Under the pieces are notes generated by a model. That model worked only from the letters and a program-made list of their open reading frames with translations, was not told the origin of the DNA and ran no database searches. Source: an uncultured Eudoraea sp. (lineage in GTDB: Bacteria > Bacteroidota > Bacteroidia > Flavobacteriales > Flavobacteriaceae). From it: a DNA stretch of 64,000 nt. Both the position numbers and the translations under genes were made by a program. The stretch covers positions 208,456-272,455 of the forward strand of contig NZ_CAMYOM010000001.1 of the NCBI RefSeq assembly GCF_947260015.1, written 5' to 3'. Shown piece after piece: positions 24,607 to 33,274 of this stretch (position 1 is the stretch's first letter; each line of letters starts with the position of its first letter).

Positions 24607-25500
24607 ATGATAACAACAATTGCGGTAATAGGAGCAGGTACAATGGGTAACGGAATTGCACATGTATTTGCACAAAATGGTTATAAAGTTCACTTGGTTG
24701 ACATCTCGCAGGAATCTCTCGACAAAGGGACTTTAACAATTGCCAATAATCTGGATAGGCTGCTGTTAAAGAATGTCATTACAAAAAATGAAAAGATAAA
24801 GACATTAGAGAATATTTCTACATATACCTCATTGAAGGAAGGGGTAAATGGAGCGGGCCTGGTAATTGAAGCTGCAACCGAAAATGTGGAATTAAAATTA
24901 TCTATTTTTAAGGAACTCGACATCCATTGCGACGAAAATACAATTCTTGCGACCAATACATCTTCCATCTCAATAACACAAATTGCCGCAGTTACTCAAA
25001 GAGCAGACAAGGTAATTGGAATGCACTTTATGAATCCCGTACCCATAATGAAATTAGTAGAGATTATTAGAGGTTATAACACAAGTGATTCCGTTACCAT
25101 TGCGGTGATGGAAATTTCTGAAAAATTAGGTAAAATAGCTACGGAAGTAAATGATTATCCAGGATTTGTAGCAAACAGAATTCTGATGCCCATGATAAAT
25201 GAGGCAATCGAAACCCTTTATAACAATGTGGCCGGTGTATCAGAAATTGATACGGTAATGAAATTAGGTATGGCGCATCCTATGGGGCCACTGCAATTAG
25301 CAGACTTCATTGGACTTGACGTATGCCTTTCAATTTTGAATGTTATGCATAACGGGTTTAAAAATCCTAAATACGCCCCATGTCCACTTCTTGTTAATAT
25401 GGTAATGGCGGGTAAAACCGGAGTTAAATCCGGAGAAGGATTTTACGACTATTCTGAATCACGAAAAGCAGAAAAAATAGCCACCCAATTCGCCCAATAA
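24607..25500 (+). CDS. 3-hydroxybutyryl-CoA dehydrogenase family
   Basis: 297 aa. The NAD motif 'AVIGAGTMGNGIAHVFAQNGY' is at residues 5-25, the catalytic region 'ATNTSSISITQIAAVT' near 117-132, 'RADKVIGMHFMNPVPIMKLVEII' with the catalytic His, and 'HPMGPLQLADFIGLDV' in the C-terminal domain. It oxidises 3-hydroxyacyl-CoA to 3-ketoacyl-CoA in short-chain fatty-acid or butyrate metabolism. DUF1015 follows with 4 bp between, so they are probably one operon. Confidence 0.95.
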   Translation: MITTIAVIGAGTMGNGIAHVFAQNGYKVHLVDISQESLDKGTLTIANNLDRLLLKNVITKNEKIKTLENISTYTSLKEGVNGAGLVIEAATENVELKLSIFKELDIHCDENTILATNTSSISITQIAAVTQRADKVIGMHFMNPVPIMKLVEIIRGYNTSDSVTIAVMEISEKLGKIATEVNDYPGFVANRILMPMINEAIETLYNNVAGVSEIDTVMKLGMAHPMGPLQLADFIGLDVCLSILNVMHNGFKNPKYAPCPLLVNMVMAGKTGVKSGEGFYDYSESRKAEKIATQFAQ

Positions 25501-25504
25501 TTCT

Positions 25505-26755
25505 ATGGCAGTTATTAAACCATTTAAAGCAATACGGCCCGCAAAGGATAAAGTGTCATTCGTTGCCTCCCGTTCTTACGAAGAATATTCAAAAAAAGAA
25601 TTAGACTGCGTCTTAAACTACAATCCATATTCCTTTTTAAATATAATTAATCCCGGAAACAGGTTTAATAAAAAAGTCTCAGGCGTAGAGCGTTTTAAAC
25701 TTGTACATAACCGTTATTTGGAGTTTTTAGAGGACCAAATTCTTTTAAAGGATGACGAGGAAAGCTTTTATATTTATAAAATAGAAAAAGATAATTTTAA
25801 TTGCTGTGGAATTATATGTGCAACGAGTACCGAGGACTACAGGAATTCTGTAATTAAAAAACACGAAAACACACTTGAAAACCGGGAAAAATTATTTGCG
25901 AATTATCTGCAATTAGTTAAGTTCAAAGCAGAGCCGGTTTTGATGATTTACCCGGATTCGGGGGAAATTTCGAATATAGTTGATAAGGAGACATCAAATA
26001 ATCCAGAATGTCATTTTACAACACCAGACAATGTAACCCATACGCTCTGGAAGATTTCAGGAAAAAGTACATTAAAAGTACTTCAGAATGAATTTAGCAA
26101 GGTTAATACTTTATATATAGCGGATGGCCATCACAGAAGTGCATCTTCCAATCTTTTATCGATTTTATCGAAAAAGAAAAACCCTGATCACACTGGTAAC
26201 GAACCTTATAATTTTATAATGAGTTATTTAATCCCCGAATCAGAAATTAAAATCTTCGAATTTAACCGGATGGTTCGAGATCTAAACGGTCTCACGACTG
26301 AAGAGTTTCTGGTAAAACTCGATGAATTTTTTAGGATTAAGAATCATGGTAATCAATTATACAGACCAAATAAAAAGCATCATTTTAGCATGTATCTTAA
26401 GGGCTCATTTTATTCATTATACCTAAGGAAAAGAGTTTATAAATTTACCGATGCCCTGAGTAAGCTCGATACGCAAATTTTATACAAGACCATTCTTGAA
26501 CCTATCCTGGAAATAAAAGATTTAAGAAATGACAAACGAATCCAATATGGTTATGGAAAACGCAATGTCCTTAAGATGAAAGATGAAATTGACAGAGGGA
26601 ATTTTGCAGTAGGTTTTGGTTTGGTCCCATTAGACGTCGAAGAGATAAAGGCAATAGCTGATGCAGGATTGGTTATGCCCCCAAAAAGTACATATATTGA
26701 ACCAAAACTCAGAAGTGCACTCGCTATATACGATTTAGGTTCATCAGAAAGTTAA
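25505..26755 (+). CDS. DUF1015-family protein
   Basis: 416 aa. The start 'IKPFKAIRPAKDK' and the conserved block 'LYIADGHHRSASS' near residues 211-223, together with the C-terminal 'MPPKSTYIEPKLRSAL', are diagnostic of DUF1015 (SerC-associated in other bacteria). GHH could be a catalytic or metal site, but the function is unknown. It follows the hydroxyacyl-CoA dehydrogenase gene in a tight pair. Confidence 0.93.
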   Translation: MAVIKPFKAIRPAKDKVSFVASRSYEEYSKKELDCVLNYNPYSFLNIINPGNRFNKKVSGVERFKLVHNRYLEFLEDQILLKDDEESFYIYKIEKDNFNCCGIICATSTEDYRNSVIKKHENTLENREKLFANYLQLVKFKAEPVLMIYPDSGEISNIVDKETSNNPECHFTTPDNVTHTLWKISGKSTLKVLQNEFSKVNTLYIADGHHRSASSNLLSILSKKKNPDHTGNEPYNFIMSYLIPESEIKIFEFNRMVRDLNGLTTEEFLVKLDEFFRIKNHGNQLYRPNKKHHFSMYLKGSFYSLYLRKRVYKFTDALSKLDTQILYKTILEPILEIKDLRNDKRIQYGYGKRNVLKMKDEIDRGNFAVGFGLVPLDVEEIKAIADAGLVMPPKSTYIEPKLRSALAIYDLGSSES

Positions 26756-26849
26756 AGCTGCAGCTTAATGCCATCACTAATGACAGATACAGAAGAGCGT
26801 AGAACGGGCATGCCAAGTATATAATTGACAAATTTCAAATTAAAAATAA

Positions 26850-27563
26850 GTGTCCATAAAAAGAAATCTACTTAAAATCCTTGATAATCTTCCTAAAGAG
26901 ATAAGCCTTGTTGCGGTATCCAAAACAAAAACCAATGAAGAAATAATGGAAGCTTATGAAGCTGGTCAGCGTATTTTCGGGGAAAACAAAATTCAGGAGA
27001 TGGCTCTTAAATGGAGTGAATTACCCAAAGATATTGAATGGCACATGATAGGACATGTACAAACTAATAAGGTAAAATACATGGGTGAGTTTGTATCATT
27101 AATTCAGGGTGTGGATAGTCTAAAACTACTAAAGGAGATTAACAAACAGGCCATTAAACATAATCGTAAGATTAACTGCTTGCTTCAAATACATATTGCT
27201 CAGGAACAAACAAAATTTGGGCTAAATGAAATAGAGTTATTTGAATTAATAAGTTCAGATGAGTTTGTAAATCTCAATAATGTGAATGTAAAGGGTTTGA
27301 TGGGTATGGCTACTTTTACCGATAACGAAGAACAAATACGAAAGGAATTTTCATATTTAAATTCAATCTACTTAAAATTAAAAAATAGAATACCTGAGGT
27401 AAATGTACTATCAATGGGAATGAGTGGAGATTATAGAATTGCAATTCAGCAAGGCAGCACAATGGTACGCATAGGAAGTAGTATCTTTGGTATTAGAAAT
27501 AATACAATGAAGAAGGGATTACCGAAATTGCTATTCATAAATTTGACGGACATGAGGTTGTAG
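26850..27563 (+). CDS. YggS-family PLP-binding protein with foreign C-terminal tail
   Basis: The start is a GTG ('MSIKRNLLKI'), preceded by an A-rich stretch. 'LVAVSKTKTNEEI' holds the PLP Lys, with 'RIFGENKIQEM', 'WHMIGHVQTNKVKYM' and 'MGMSGDYRIAIQQGSTMVRIGSSIFGIRN'. The family ends near FGxRN(Y), so the real protein is about 220 residues. The remaining 16 residues 'NTMKKGLPKLLFINLTDMRL' (about 27.50-27.56 kb) are an out-of-frame reading of the exonuclease gene that follows. I infer a deletion at 27500-27503. The enzyme domain itself is complete. It controls free PLP homeostasis in the cytosol. Confidence 0.92.
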   Translation: MSIKRNLLKILDNLPKEISLVAVSKTKTNEEIMEAYEAGQRIFGENKIQEMALKWSELPKDIEWHMIGHVQTNKVKYMGEFVSLIQGVDSLKLLKEINKQAIKHNRKINCLLQIHIAQEQTKFGLNEIELFELISSDEFVNLNNVNVKGLMGMATFTDNEEQIRKEFSYLNSIYLKLKNRIPEVNVLSMGMSGDYRIAIQQGSTMVRIGSSIFGIRNNTMKKGLPKLLFINLTDMRL

Positions 27564-27640
27564 ACAAATTCATTAGTCTTGTAAATCCCGAAAAGGAAAT
27601 TCAGCCCTTTGTAGTTAATCTCACAGGAATTAATAACAAA

Positions 27641-28585
27641 ATGTTGCGTACTGCTCCTAAATTTCATGAAGTGGCAAAACGCATTGTCGAAATAACAAAA
27701 GATACCGTCATTGTGGCCCACAATGCGCAATTTGATTATAGAATCTTGCGCACAGAATTTCGAAGGTTAGGATTTGATTTTGAACGGAAAACCCTTTGTA
27801 CAGTTGATTTGTCCAAAAGGTTGATCCCGGATGCGGAATCGCACAGCCTGGGCAAACTGGTTCGCTCATTAGGTATTCCAGTAAGTGACCGACATAGGGC
27901 CAACGGTGACGCACTGGCTACGTTAAAATTATTCAAACTCTTACTTACTAAAGACAGTGATAAGTCCATAATCAAAGAAATTGTGCGTGAAGAGTCCCTC
28001 GGAGAACTCTCACAAAGGCAGTTGGATATTGTTGAAAGTATGCCAACAGAGGTCGGAGTATATTACATGCACAATAAAGATGGTGACATAATTTTCTTAG
28101 GTAAAAGTAACAATATCAAAAAACGTGTTAACCGTCATTTTTTAAAAAGCGGGGAATTGGCCAGACAAATTCAAAAAGAGACCAAAAAGGTTACCTATGA
28201 AAAAACCGGCAATGAATTAGTAGCATTGCTAAAGGAAAATGAAGAACTCATTGAGAACAAACCCAAATATAATATACAGCGTAAAAAAATAACATTCGCA
28301 AATAAAAAACATCTTGTACAAATAAATGGATATGATATATTATCAGATAATCTAGTCATTGTTGACAAGGGCCGGGAAATTGGTGAGCGCAGTGCCATAC
28401 TAATCAAGAATGGGGAGTTTAATGGTTTGGGTTTCTATAACCTTAATTATCAAATTAATAATATTCATATCTTAGAATCAATTATTACCCCTATGAGTAG
28501 CTCTCGGAATGCCAAGAAAATTATTGAATCGTACCTAGGAGAAAAAAAAGTACTTGAGATTATTGAATTGAAAAACCACCAGTGA
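27641..28585 (+). CDS. DnaQ-like exonuclease/GIY-YIG protein, 5'-truncated
   Basis: The first ATG gives 314 aa, but same-frame family sequence continues upstream to about 27503 ('YNEEGITEIAIHKFDGHEVV'), where a TAA stops the frame. Missing is the family's opening block with the DIETTG motif I, two acidic residues essential for DEDD exonucleases. Later motifs are present: 'VAHNAQFDYRIL' (motif II), and 'SDRHRANGDALATL' (motif III). A C-terminal GIY-YIG-like domain, 'GVYYMHNKDGDIIFLGKSNNIKKR', follows. No ATG exists between 27503 and 27641. I regard the exonuclease half as probably inactive, perhaps a decaying pseudogene. The 3' end overlaps the channel gene by 4 bp. Confidence 0.75.
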   Translation: MLRTAPKFHEVAKRIVEITKDTVIVAHNAQFDYRILRTEFRRLGFDFERKTLCTVDLSKRLIPDAESHSLGKLVRSLGIPVSDRHRANGDALATLKLFKLLLTKDSDKSIIKEIVREESLGELSQRQLDIVESMPTEVGVYYMHNKDGDIIFLGKSNNIKKRVNRHFLKSGELARQIQKETKKVTYEKTGNELVALLKENEELIENKPKYNIQRKKITFANKKHLVQINGYDILSDNLVIVDKGREIGERSAILIKNGEFNGLGFYNLNYQINNIHILESIITPMSSSRNAKKIIESYLGEKKVLEIIELKNHQ

Positions 28586-29430
28586 AAGATACACAGACAA
28601 AAGTTAAACCAAAAAAAAGCTGGAAATATAAGCTTCACGAAATAATTTATGGCACACATACGCCGGCAGGTAGGCTATTTGATATAGTTCTGCTAATAGT
28701 AATTGTATATAGTGTTATTATAGTTATGTTGGAAAGCGTTCCCAGAATAGATGCGAAGTATCATTCTTTTCTTAACATTTCGGAATGGGTAGTTACTATT
28801 TTATTTACTCTGGAGTACATACTTCGTCTTATTTGTATAAAAAAACCAACAAAATATATTTTTAGTTTTTTTGGTATCATTGACCTTCTTTCTACAATTC
28901 CAAAATACTTGTCCTATTTCGTAGGCGGTTCCCAATATATTACGGCTTTTAGGGCATTACGTTTATTGCGCGTCTTTAGAATTCTTAAACTGGTTAGATT
29001 TGTCGGGGAGTCTAATAATCTATTGCGGGCTTTACGGGCCAGCAAAACCAAGATCTTTGTTTTTGTATTCTTTGTTTTAGTAATCTCCATATTACTGGGT
29101 ACGATCATGTACTTGGTAGAAGGACCAGAACATGGATTCAACAGTATCCCACATAGCGTATATTGGACCATTGTTACCTTAACTACAGTTGGCTACGGTG
29201 ATATTTCTCCGGAAACCGGACTAGGACAGATTATAGCCACATTTATTATGATTATAGGTTATGGCATTATCGCTGTTCCAACAGGTATTGTGTCATCCGA
29301 ATATACTACAATGAAAAAGGATGCTAAGGAGGCTGATATGGGGAGGAGTTGTGTTTCCTGTGGCACTGAAATTCTACGCAGGGATGCAGAATATTGCAGG
29401 AGTTGTGGTCATAAATTAGGTGATGAATAA
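28582..29430 (+). CDS. Voltage-gated potassium-type ion channel with zinc-ribbon tail
   Basis: 282 aa, GTG start overlapping the previous stop. It has six membrane segments: S1-S3 from about residue 30, an S4-like Arg-rich segment 'FRALRLLRVFRILKLVRF' near 125-142, a pore loop with selectivity filter 'TTVGYGD' near residue 200, and S6. The cytoplasmic C-terminus ends with two CxxC pairs ('CVSCGTEILRRDAEYCRSCG'), a zinc-ribbon. TVGYGD indicates K+ selectivity. Its stop and the miaA start overlap (TAATG). Confidence 0.92.
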   Translation: MKDTQTKVKPKKSWKYKLHEIIYGTHTPAGRLFDIVLLIVIVYSVIIVMLESVPRIDAKYHSFLNISEWVVTILFTLEYILRLICIKKPTKYIFSFFGIIDLLSTIPKYLSYFVGGSQYITAFRALRLLRVFRILKLVRFVGESNNLLRALRASKTKIFVFVFFVLVISILLGTIMYLVEGPEHGFNSIPHSVYWTIVTLTTVGYGDISPETGLGQIIATFIMIIGYGIIAVPTGIVSSEYTTMKKDAKEADMGRSCVSCGTEILRRDAEYCRSCGHKLGDE

Positions 29431-30344
29431 TGTCAGGTAAATACCTTCTTTCAATTGTAGGGCCCACTGCAATAGGTAAAACAAAATTAGCTATGGACCT
29501 GGCAACTTATTTCAATACAGAGATCATCTCCGCGGACTCCAGACAGTTTTACAAAGAAATGTCAATAGGTACTGCGGTGCCTTCCAAACATGAATTAGAA
29601 TCAGTACCACATCATTTTATTCAACATAAGAGTATTCAGGAAAAATACAATGTTGGGGATTTTGAAAAGGATGCCCTGAATGTTCTCGATAACCTTTTTG
29701 AGAAATATGATATTGCTATCATGGTGGGCGGTAGTGGCTTGTTTATTGATGCAGTTATTTCTGGCTTAGACTCTTTCCCTGAGGTTGATAGGGAAATAAG
29801 AACCAAATTAAACACCGTTATTAAGCAGGAAGGAATTGAAGTTATACAAAACCAACTTAAAGAACTAGACGCAGAATATTATGCAAAAGTAGATATTCAA
29901 AATCCCCATAGAATTACTCGCGCTCTTGAAATATGCCTGGGTACTGGTAAAACCTATTCTTCCTTTATAAATAAAAAAAAGCCTCCTCGTCCATTTAATT
30001 CAATTGTGATAGGCCTTTCGACAGAAAGAAGCAGACTTTATGATAAAATAAATAAGCGAGTGGATACTATGATTGAAAGCGGACTTATTGAGGAAGCCAG
30101 ATCATTATCTAAACACAAGCATTTAAATGCCTTACGAACTGTAGGTTACACAGAACTTTTTAACTATTTTGATGGTATATGGGACCTGGATTTTGCGATT
30201 TCAGAAATAAAGAAGAATACACGTCGATTTTCAAAAAGGCAATTGACATGGTTTGGGAAAAATAAAGATATTATTTGGTTTGACGTCTCTACTCCATTTG
30301 ATGAGATACTAAATAAAATTATGCAATTAAAAAAGGTCATGTAG
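29430..30344 (+). CDS. miaA: tRNA dimethylallyltransferase
   Basis: 304 aa. The P-loop 'VGPTAIGKTKLAMDL' is near residues 10-24, 'SADSRQFYKEMSIGTA' near 34-49, 'GGSGLFIDAV' near 102-111, and 'RRFSKRQLTWF' near 270-280. The enzyme transfers a dimethylallyl group to A37 of tRNAs that read UNN codons. It is translationally coupled to the ion channel gene by a 1-bp stop/start overlap, and is followed 1 bp later by the gluconokinase gene. Confidence 0.97.
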   Translation: MSGKYLLSIVGPTAIGKTKLAMDLATYFNTEIISADSRQFYKEMSIGTAVPSKHELESVPHHFIQHKSIQEKYNVGDFEKDALNVLDNLFEKYDIAIMVGGSGLFIDAVISGLDSFPEVDREIRTKLNTVIKQEGIEVIQNQLKELDAEYYAKVDIQNPHRITRALEICLGTGKTYSSFINKKKPPRPFNSIVIGLSTERSRLYDKINKRVDTMIESGLIEEARSLSKHKHLNALRTVGYTELFNYFDGIWDLDFAISEIKKNTRRFSKRQLTWFGKNKDIIWFDVSTPFDEILNKIMQLKKVM

Positions 30345-30345
30345 A

Positions 30346-30840
30346 ATGTTAAAGACGATTCCTAAAATTTACTTTATTATGGGTGTTTCTGGTTGTGGCA
30401 AATCTACTATTGGAAATTTACTGGCAAAAGAACTCAAAATACCTTTCTATGATGGGGATGACTATCATTCTAAAACCAATGTAAATAAAATGGCCTCCGG
30501 ACAACCGTTAACCGACAAAGATAGAATGGGTTGGTTATTAATATTAAATGAGCTAGCCCGTTCTAATAGTGAAGAAGGTGCAATTATTGGTTGTTCTGCA
30601 TTAAAAGAATCCTACAGGCGAATATTGGATGCTGATCTTCAGGAAAATGTAAGTTGGATTTATCTAAGTGGTTCTTTTAAAGACATAATGAACCGCTTGC
30701 GTCAAAGAAAAAATCATTATATGCCTGCAGAACTTCTTAAGTCCCAGTTTGAAACCCTGGAGGTACCTCAAAAAGCTATAGAGGTTTCAATAAATATGCC
30801 TCCTGAGGAAATAGTTAACAGGATATTAGAGTTAATATAG
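30346..30840 (+). CDS. gntK: Gluconokinase (thermoresistant GntK type)
   Basis: 164 aa. The P-loop 'MGVSGCGKSTIGNLL' (residues 12-26) and 'DGDDYHSKTNVNKMASGQPLTDKDRMGWL' are diagnostic. It phosphorylates D-gluconate to 6-phosphogluconate, feeding the pentose phosphate or Entner-Doudoroff route. Last gene of the tightly spaced exonuclease-channel-miaA series. No permease is adjacent. Confidence 0.93.
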   Translation: MLKTIPKIYFIMGVSGCGKSTIGNLLAKELKIPFYDGDDYHSKTNVNKMASGQPLTDKDRMGWLLILNELARSNSEEGAIIGCSALKESYRRILDADLQENVSWIYLSGSFKDIMNRLRQRKNHYMPAELLKSQFETLEVPQKAIEVSINMPPEEIVNRILELI

Positions 30841-30852
30841 TTTTAATGAAAA

Positions 30853-30874
30853 AGGCATCCATTATCGGATGCCT
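30853..30874. terminator. Bidirectional terminator between gluconokinase and rprY-like gene
   Basis: Stem AGGCATCC / GGATGCCT with a 6-nt loop between convergent genes. On the minus strand the stem is followed by TTTTT, so it best serves the two-component operon. Confidence 0.82.
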
Positions 30875-30896
30875 GATTCTCTATAGTTTTTATATT

Positions 30897-31604
30897 TTAC
30901 TGTGTCTTTACTACAAGCCTGAATCCTTCGCCATGAATATTCAGAATCTCAACCACATCATCTCTTTTAAGATACTTACGCAATTTGGCAATATAAACAT
31001 CCATACTTCTTGAGGTAAAATAATTATCATCACGCCATATCTTAGTCAAAGCTAACTCCCTGGGCATAAGGTCATTCTCATGTAAAGCCAATAACCTTAA
31101 CAATTCATTTTCCTTTGGAGAGAGTTTTATTGGCTCTTCATCCTTGTACTTAAGAAACCTCAACTTAGAATTTAAGTGAAAGTTTCCAATATTAAACTCA
31201 AATTGTTTGCTATCAGCCAGGGTATTAGAAGCCTTTCTTTGAAGAATAGCCCTTAATTTCATTAGCAAAACTTCAGAATCAAATGGTTTGTTCAAATAAT
31301 CGTCAGCACCTGCTTTATAACCTTTAAGAACGTCTTCTTTCATAGTTTTGGCTGTAAGAAAAACGATTGGAACATTCTCATTCTTCTCCCGAATTTCTCT
31401 AGCCAGGGTAAACCCATCCTTATAAGGCATCATCACATCCAATATACAGATGTCATAATTGTCTTTTTTAAATTTCTCAAAACCTTCCATTCCGTTTTTT
31501 GCCAAAATAACATCAAAATCGTTCATGGATAGATAGTCCTTTAATACAATTCCAAAATTAGGATCGTCTTCGACTAATAGTATTTTTTTGTTTACAGTTT
31601 CCAT
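30897..31604 (-). CDS. rprY: OmpR-family response regulator, RprY-like
   Basis: 235 aa. The receiver has 'LLVEDDPNFG' and phosphoacceptor Asp56 in 'DICILDVMMPYKDG', with Lys in 'DYLNKPF'. The winged-helix domain (about 135-233) has 'LSPKENELLRLLALHEND' and 'SRSMDVYIAKLRKYLKRDD'. It is the second gene of a two-gene unit with the sensor kinase upstream (6 bp gap). RprXY-type pairs of Bacteroidota respond to envelope or stress signals; the gene symbol is by similarity of sequence and arrangement. Confidence 0.93.
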   Translation of the reverse strand: METVNKKILLVEDDPNFGIVLKDYLSMNDFDVILAKNGMEGFEKFKKDNYDICILDVMMPYKDGFTLAREIREKNENVPIVFLTAKTMKEDVLKGYKAGADDYLNKPFDSEVLLMKLRAILQRKASNTLADSKQFEFNIGNFHLNSKLRFLKYKDEEPIKLSPKENELLRLLALHENDLMPRELALTKIWRDDNYFTSRSMDVYIAKLRKYLKRDDVVEILNIHGEGFRLVVKTQ

Positions 31605-31610
31605 AATTTT

Positions 31611-33191
31611 TTAAATTAATGGTAGCTTAATATAGAAGCTACTTCCTTTATCTTTTTCACTTTCAGCGTAAACTTCCCCTTGGTGATCTTCTACAATTTT
31701 TTTTACATAAGCCAGTCCTAGCCCATGTCCTTTAACATTATGTATATCTCCGGTGTGTTCTCTATAAAATTTTTCAAATACTTTTTTCAACACCGCTTTA
31801 CTCATTCCAGCACCATGATCCTGTATTTTAATGACAATATAATTATTGGCAATCTCTGTAAACACATCAATTTTAGGTGCCTCTGGTGAGTATTTCACAG
31901 CATTATCCAAAATATTTACAATCACATTTCCAAAATGCATCTCATTAGCTAACACTTCCGATCTTATCGCATCTAAATTGGTGTGAATATATCCTCCCCT
32001 ATCAGTTACAATAAGCTGAACATGAGTAATTGCTTTATTAATAATTTCGTGAACATCAACCCTGTCCTTATTAATATCCAATTGATTTTTTTCAAGTTTA
32101 GAGATCCTTAGGACATTTTCGACCTGAGCATGCATTCTTTTATTCTCTTCCCTTATCATTTTCAAATATCGTTGTACCTTTTCCTGATCTCCAATGATTT
32201 TTGGATTCTTGATAGCTTCAACCGCCAAATTTATTGTAGCAATGGGTGTTTTAAACTCATGTGTCATATTATTTATAAAATCTGACTTAATTTCTGAGAT
32301 TTGCTTTTGTTTTATTAACTGATAAATTGCTCCCGAATATGCTACAACTATAATAAGAGTAAAAACTAAAGATAAAATCGCCATTCCAAGGATTGATTGA
32401 AGCAAGAACTTTTTCTTTTTAGGAAAAGACAACATGAGCGTAAAATTACTCATTCCCTCACTGTTCTTAAAGAATGGAGCTCTATAAACTGTTGTACCTC
32501 CAAATTTGAATCTTTTAGACTTTACTTTAGTAGGGAGACCTTTGCTATAGACTCCATATTCATATTCAATATCCATACCCCGGTTTTCCAACTCCCGATC
32601 CAGTAATAATTCTATCTCTTGTTTTGAAACTCGTTTATGGATTGGAACTCTTTCAGCATATTCCCTATAGACGTCCTCAAAAAATGCCTTTTCTACGGAT
32701 TTTAAGCCACCTATTTTTTCTAATTTTTGTATAGGAGTTAGTTTATAGCTTTTGCCATCCAATCCAAAATCCTCCTTGTAAACTGTTTTGGTGCGTTTAC
32801 TAGTATAATTTTTTATTGTTGTGGTATCGTTACCATTGCTATTGTCAAAGAACGTAGATGCAATATTATAATCCTCTTCCAAAATTCCATGCGAGTAAAA
32901 TAAAACCTCGTTAGAATTTAAATCGCGATCAATAAAAAAAATGTTACTCAAATGAGAACTCTTAAGTTCTCCTACACTATCCTTAAGATTTAAATATCTT
33001 TCAGAATAGTCGTCCATTTCACGGATTTCAATTTTGTCCGTTACTTTGTTAAGAACTTCAGAAACTGTATTTGAAAATTGTTCTTCTTTATCTTCAACAG
33101 AACTTTTTATCCAATACAGTTGTACAGAGATAATCCCAATAAGAGAGAGGCTCATTAAAATGACCAGGCTAACAAATAATCTCTTATTCAT
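31611..33191 (-). CDS. rprX: Sensor histidine kinase, RprX-like
   Basis: 526 aa. Two membrane helices (about 7-28 and 263-284) enclose a periplasmic region of about 230 residues. The HisKA domain has 'NNMTHEFKTPIATINLA' with phospho-acceptor His311. HATPase motifs are 'VIVNILDNAVKYS' (N), 'DHGAGM' (G1), 'FEKFYRE' and 'GHGLGLAYVKKI' (G2). It phosphorylates the adjacent OmpR-type regulator. The promoter region contains a dense TTAAC/GTTAA array that may be an autoregulatory operator. Confidence 0.93.
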   Translation of the reverse strand: MNKRLFVSLVILMSLSLIGIISVQLYWIKSSVEDKEEQFSNTVSEVLNKVTDKIEIREMDDYSERYLNLKDSVGELKSSHLSNIFFIDRDLNSNEVLFYSHGILEEDYNIASTFFDNSNGNDTTTIKNYTSKRTKTVYKEDFGLDGKSYKLTPIQKLEKIGGLKSVEKAFFEDVYREYAERVPIHKRVSKQEIELLLDRELENRGMDIEYEYGVYSKGLPTKVKSKRFKFGGTTVYRAPFFKNSEGMSNFTLMLSFPKKKKFLLQSILGMAILSLVFTLIIVVAYSGAIYQLIKQKQISEIKSDFINNMTHEFKTPIATINLAVEAIKNPKIIGDQEKVQRYLKMIREENKRMHAQVENVLRISKLEKNQLDINKDRVDVHEIINKAITHVQLIVTDRGGYIHTNLDAIRSEVLANEMHFGNVIVNILDNAVKYSPEAPKIDVFTEIANNYIVIKIQDHGAGMSKAVLKKVFEKFYREHTGDIHNVKGHGLGLAYVKKIVEDHQGEVYAESEKDKGSSFYIKLPLI

Positions 33192-33235
33192 CTATTTGGT
33201 AAATTTAAAAATTTAACATTTAGCGGATCACCTGT

Positions 33236-33274
33236 TTAACCTAACCTTAACAAAAATGTTAAAAAAGCTGTTAA
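33236..33274 (-). promoter_or_regulatory. GTTAA/TTAAC repeat array upstream of rprX-like gene
   Basis: On the minus strand GTTAA occurs at 33247-33251 and 33236-33240 (11-bp period, GTTAA-N6-GTTAA), preceded by two TTAAC in opposite orientation (33270-33274 and 33258-33262). The nearest box is about 45 bp before the rprX start. An 11-bp direct repeat is the normal architecture of OmpR-family sites. Confidence 0.45.
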
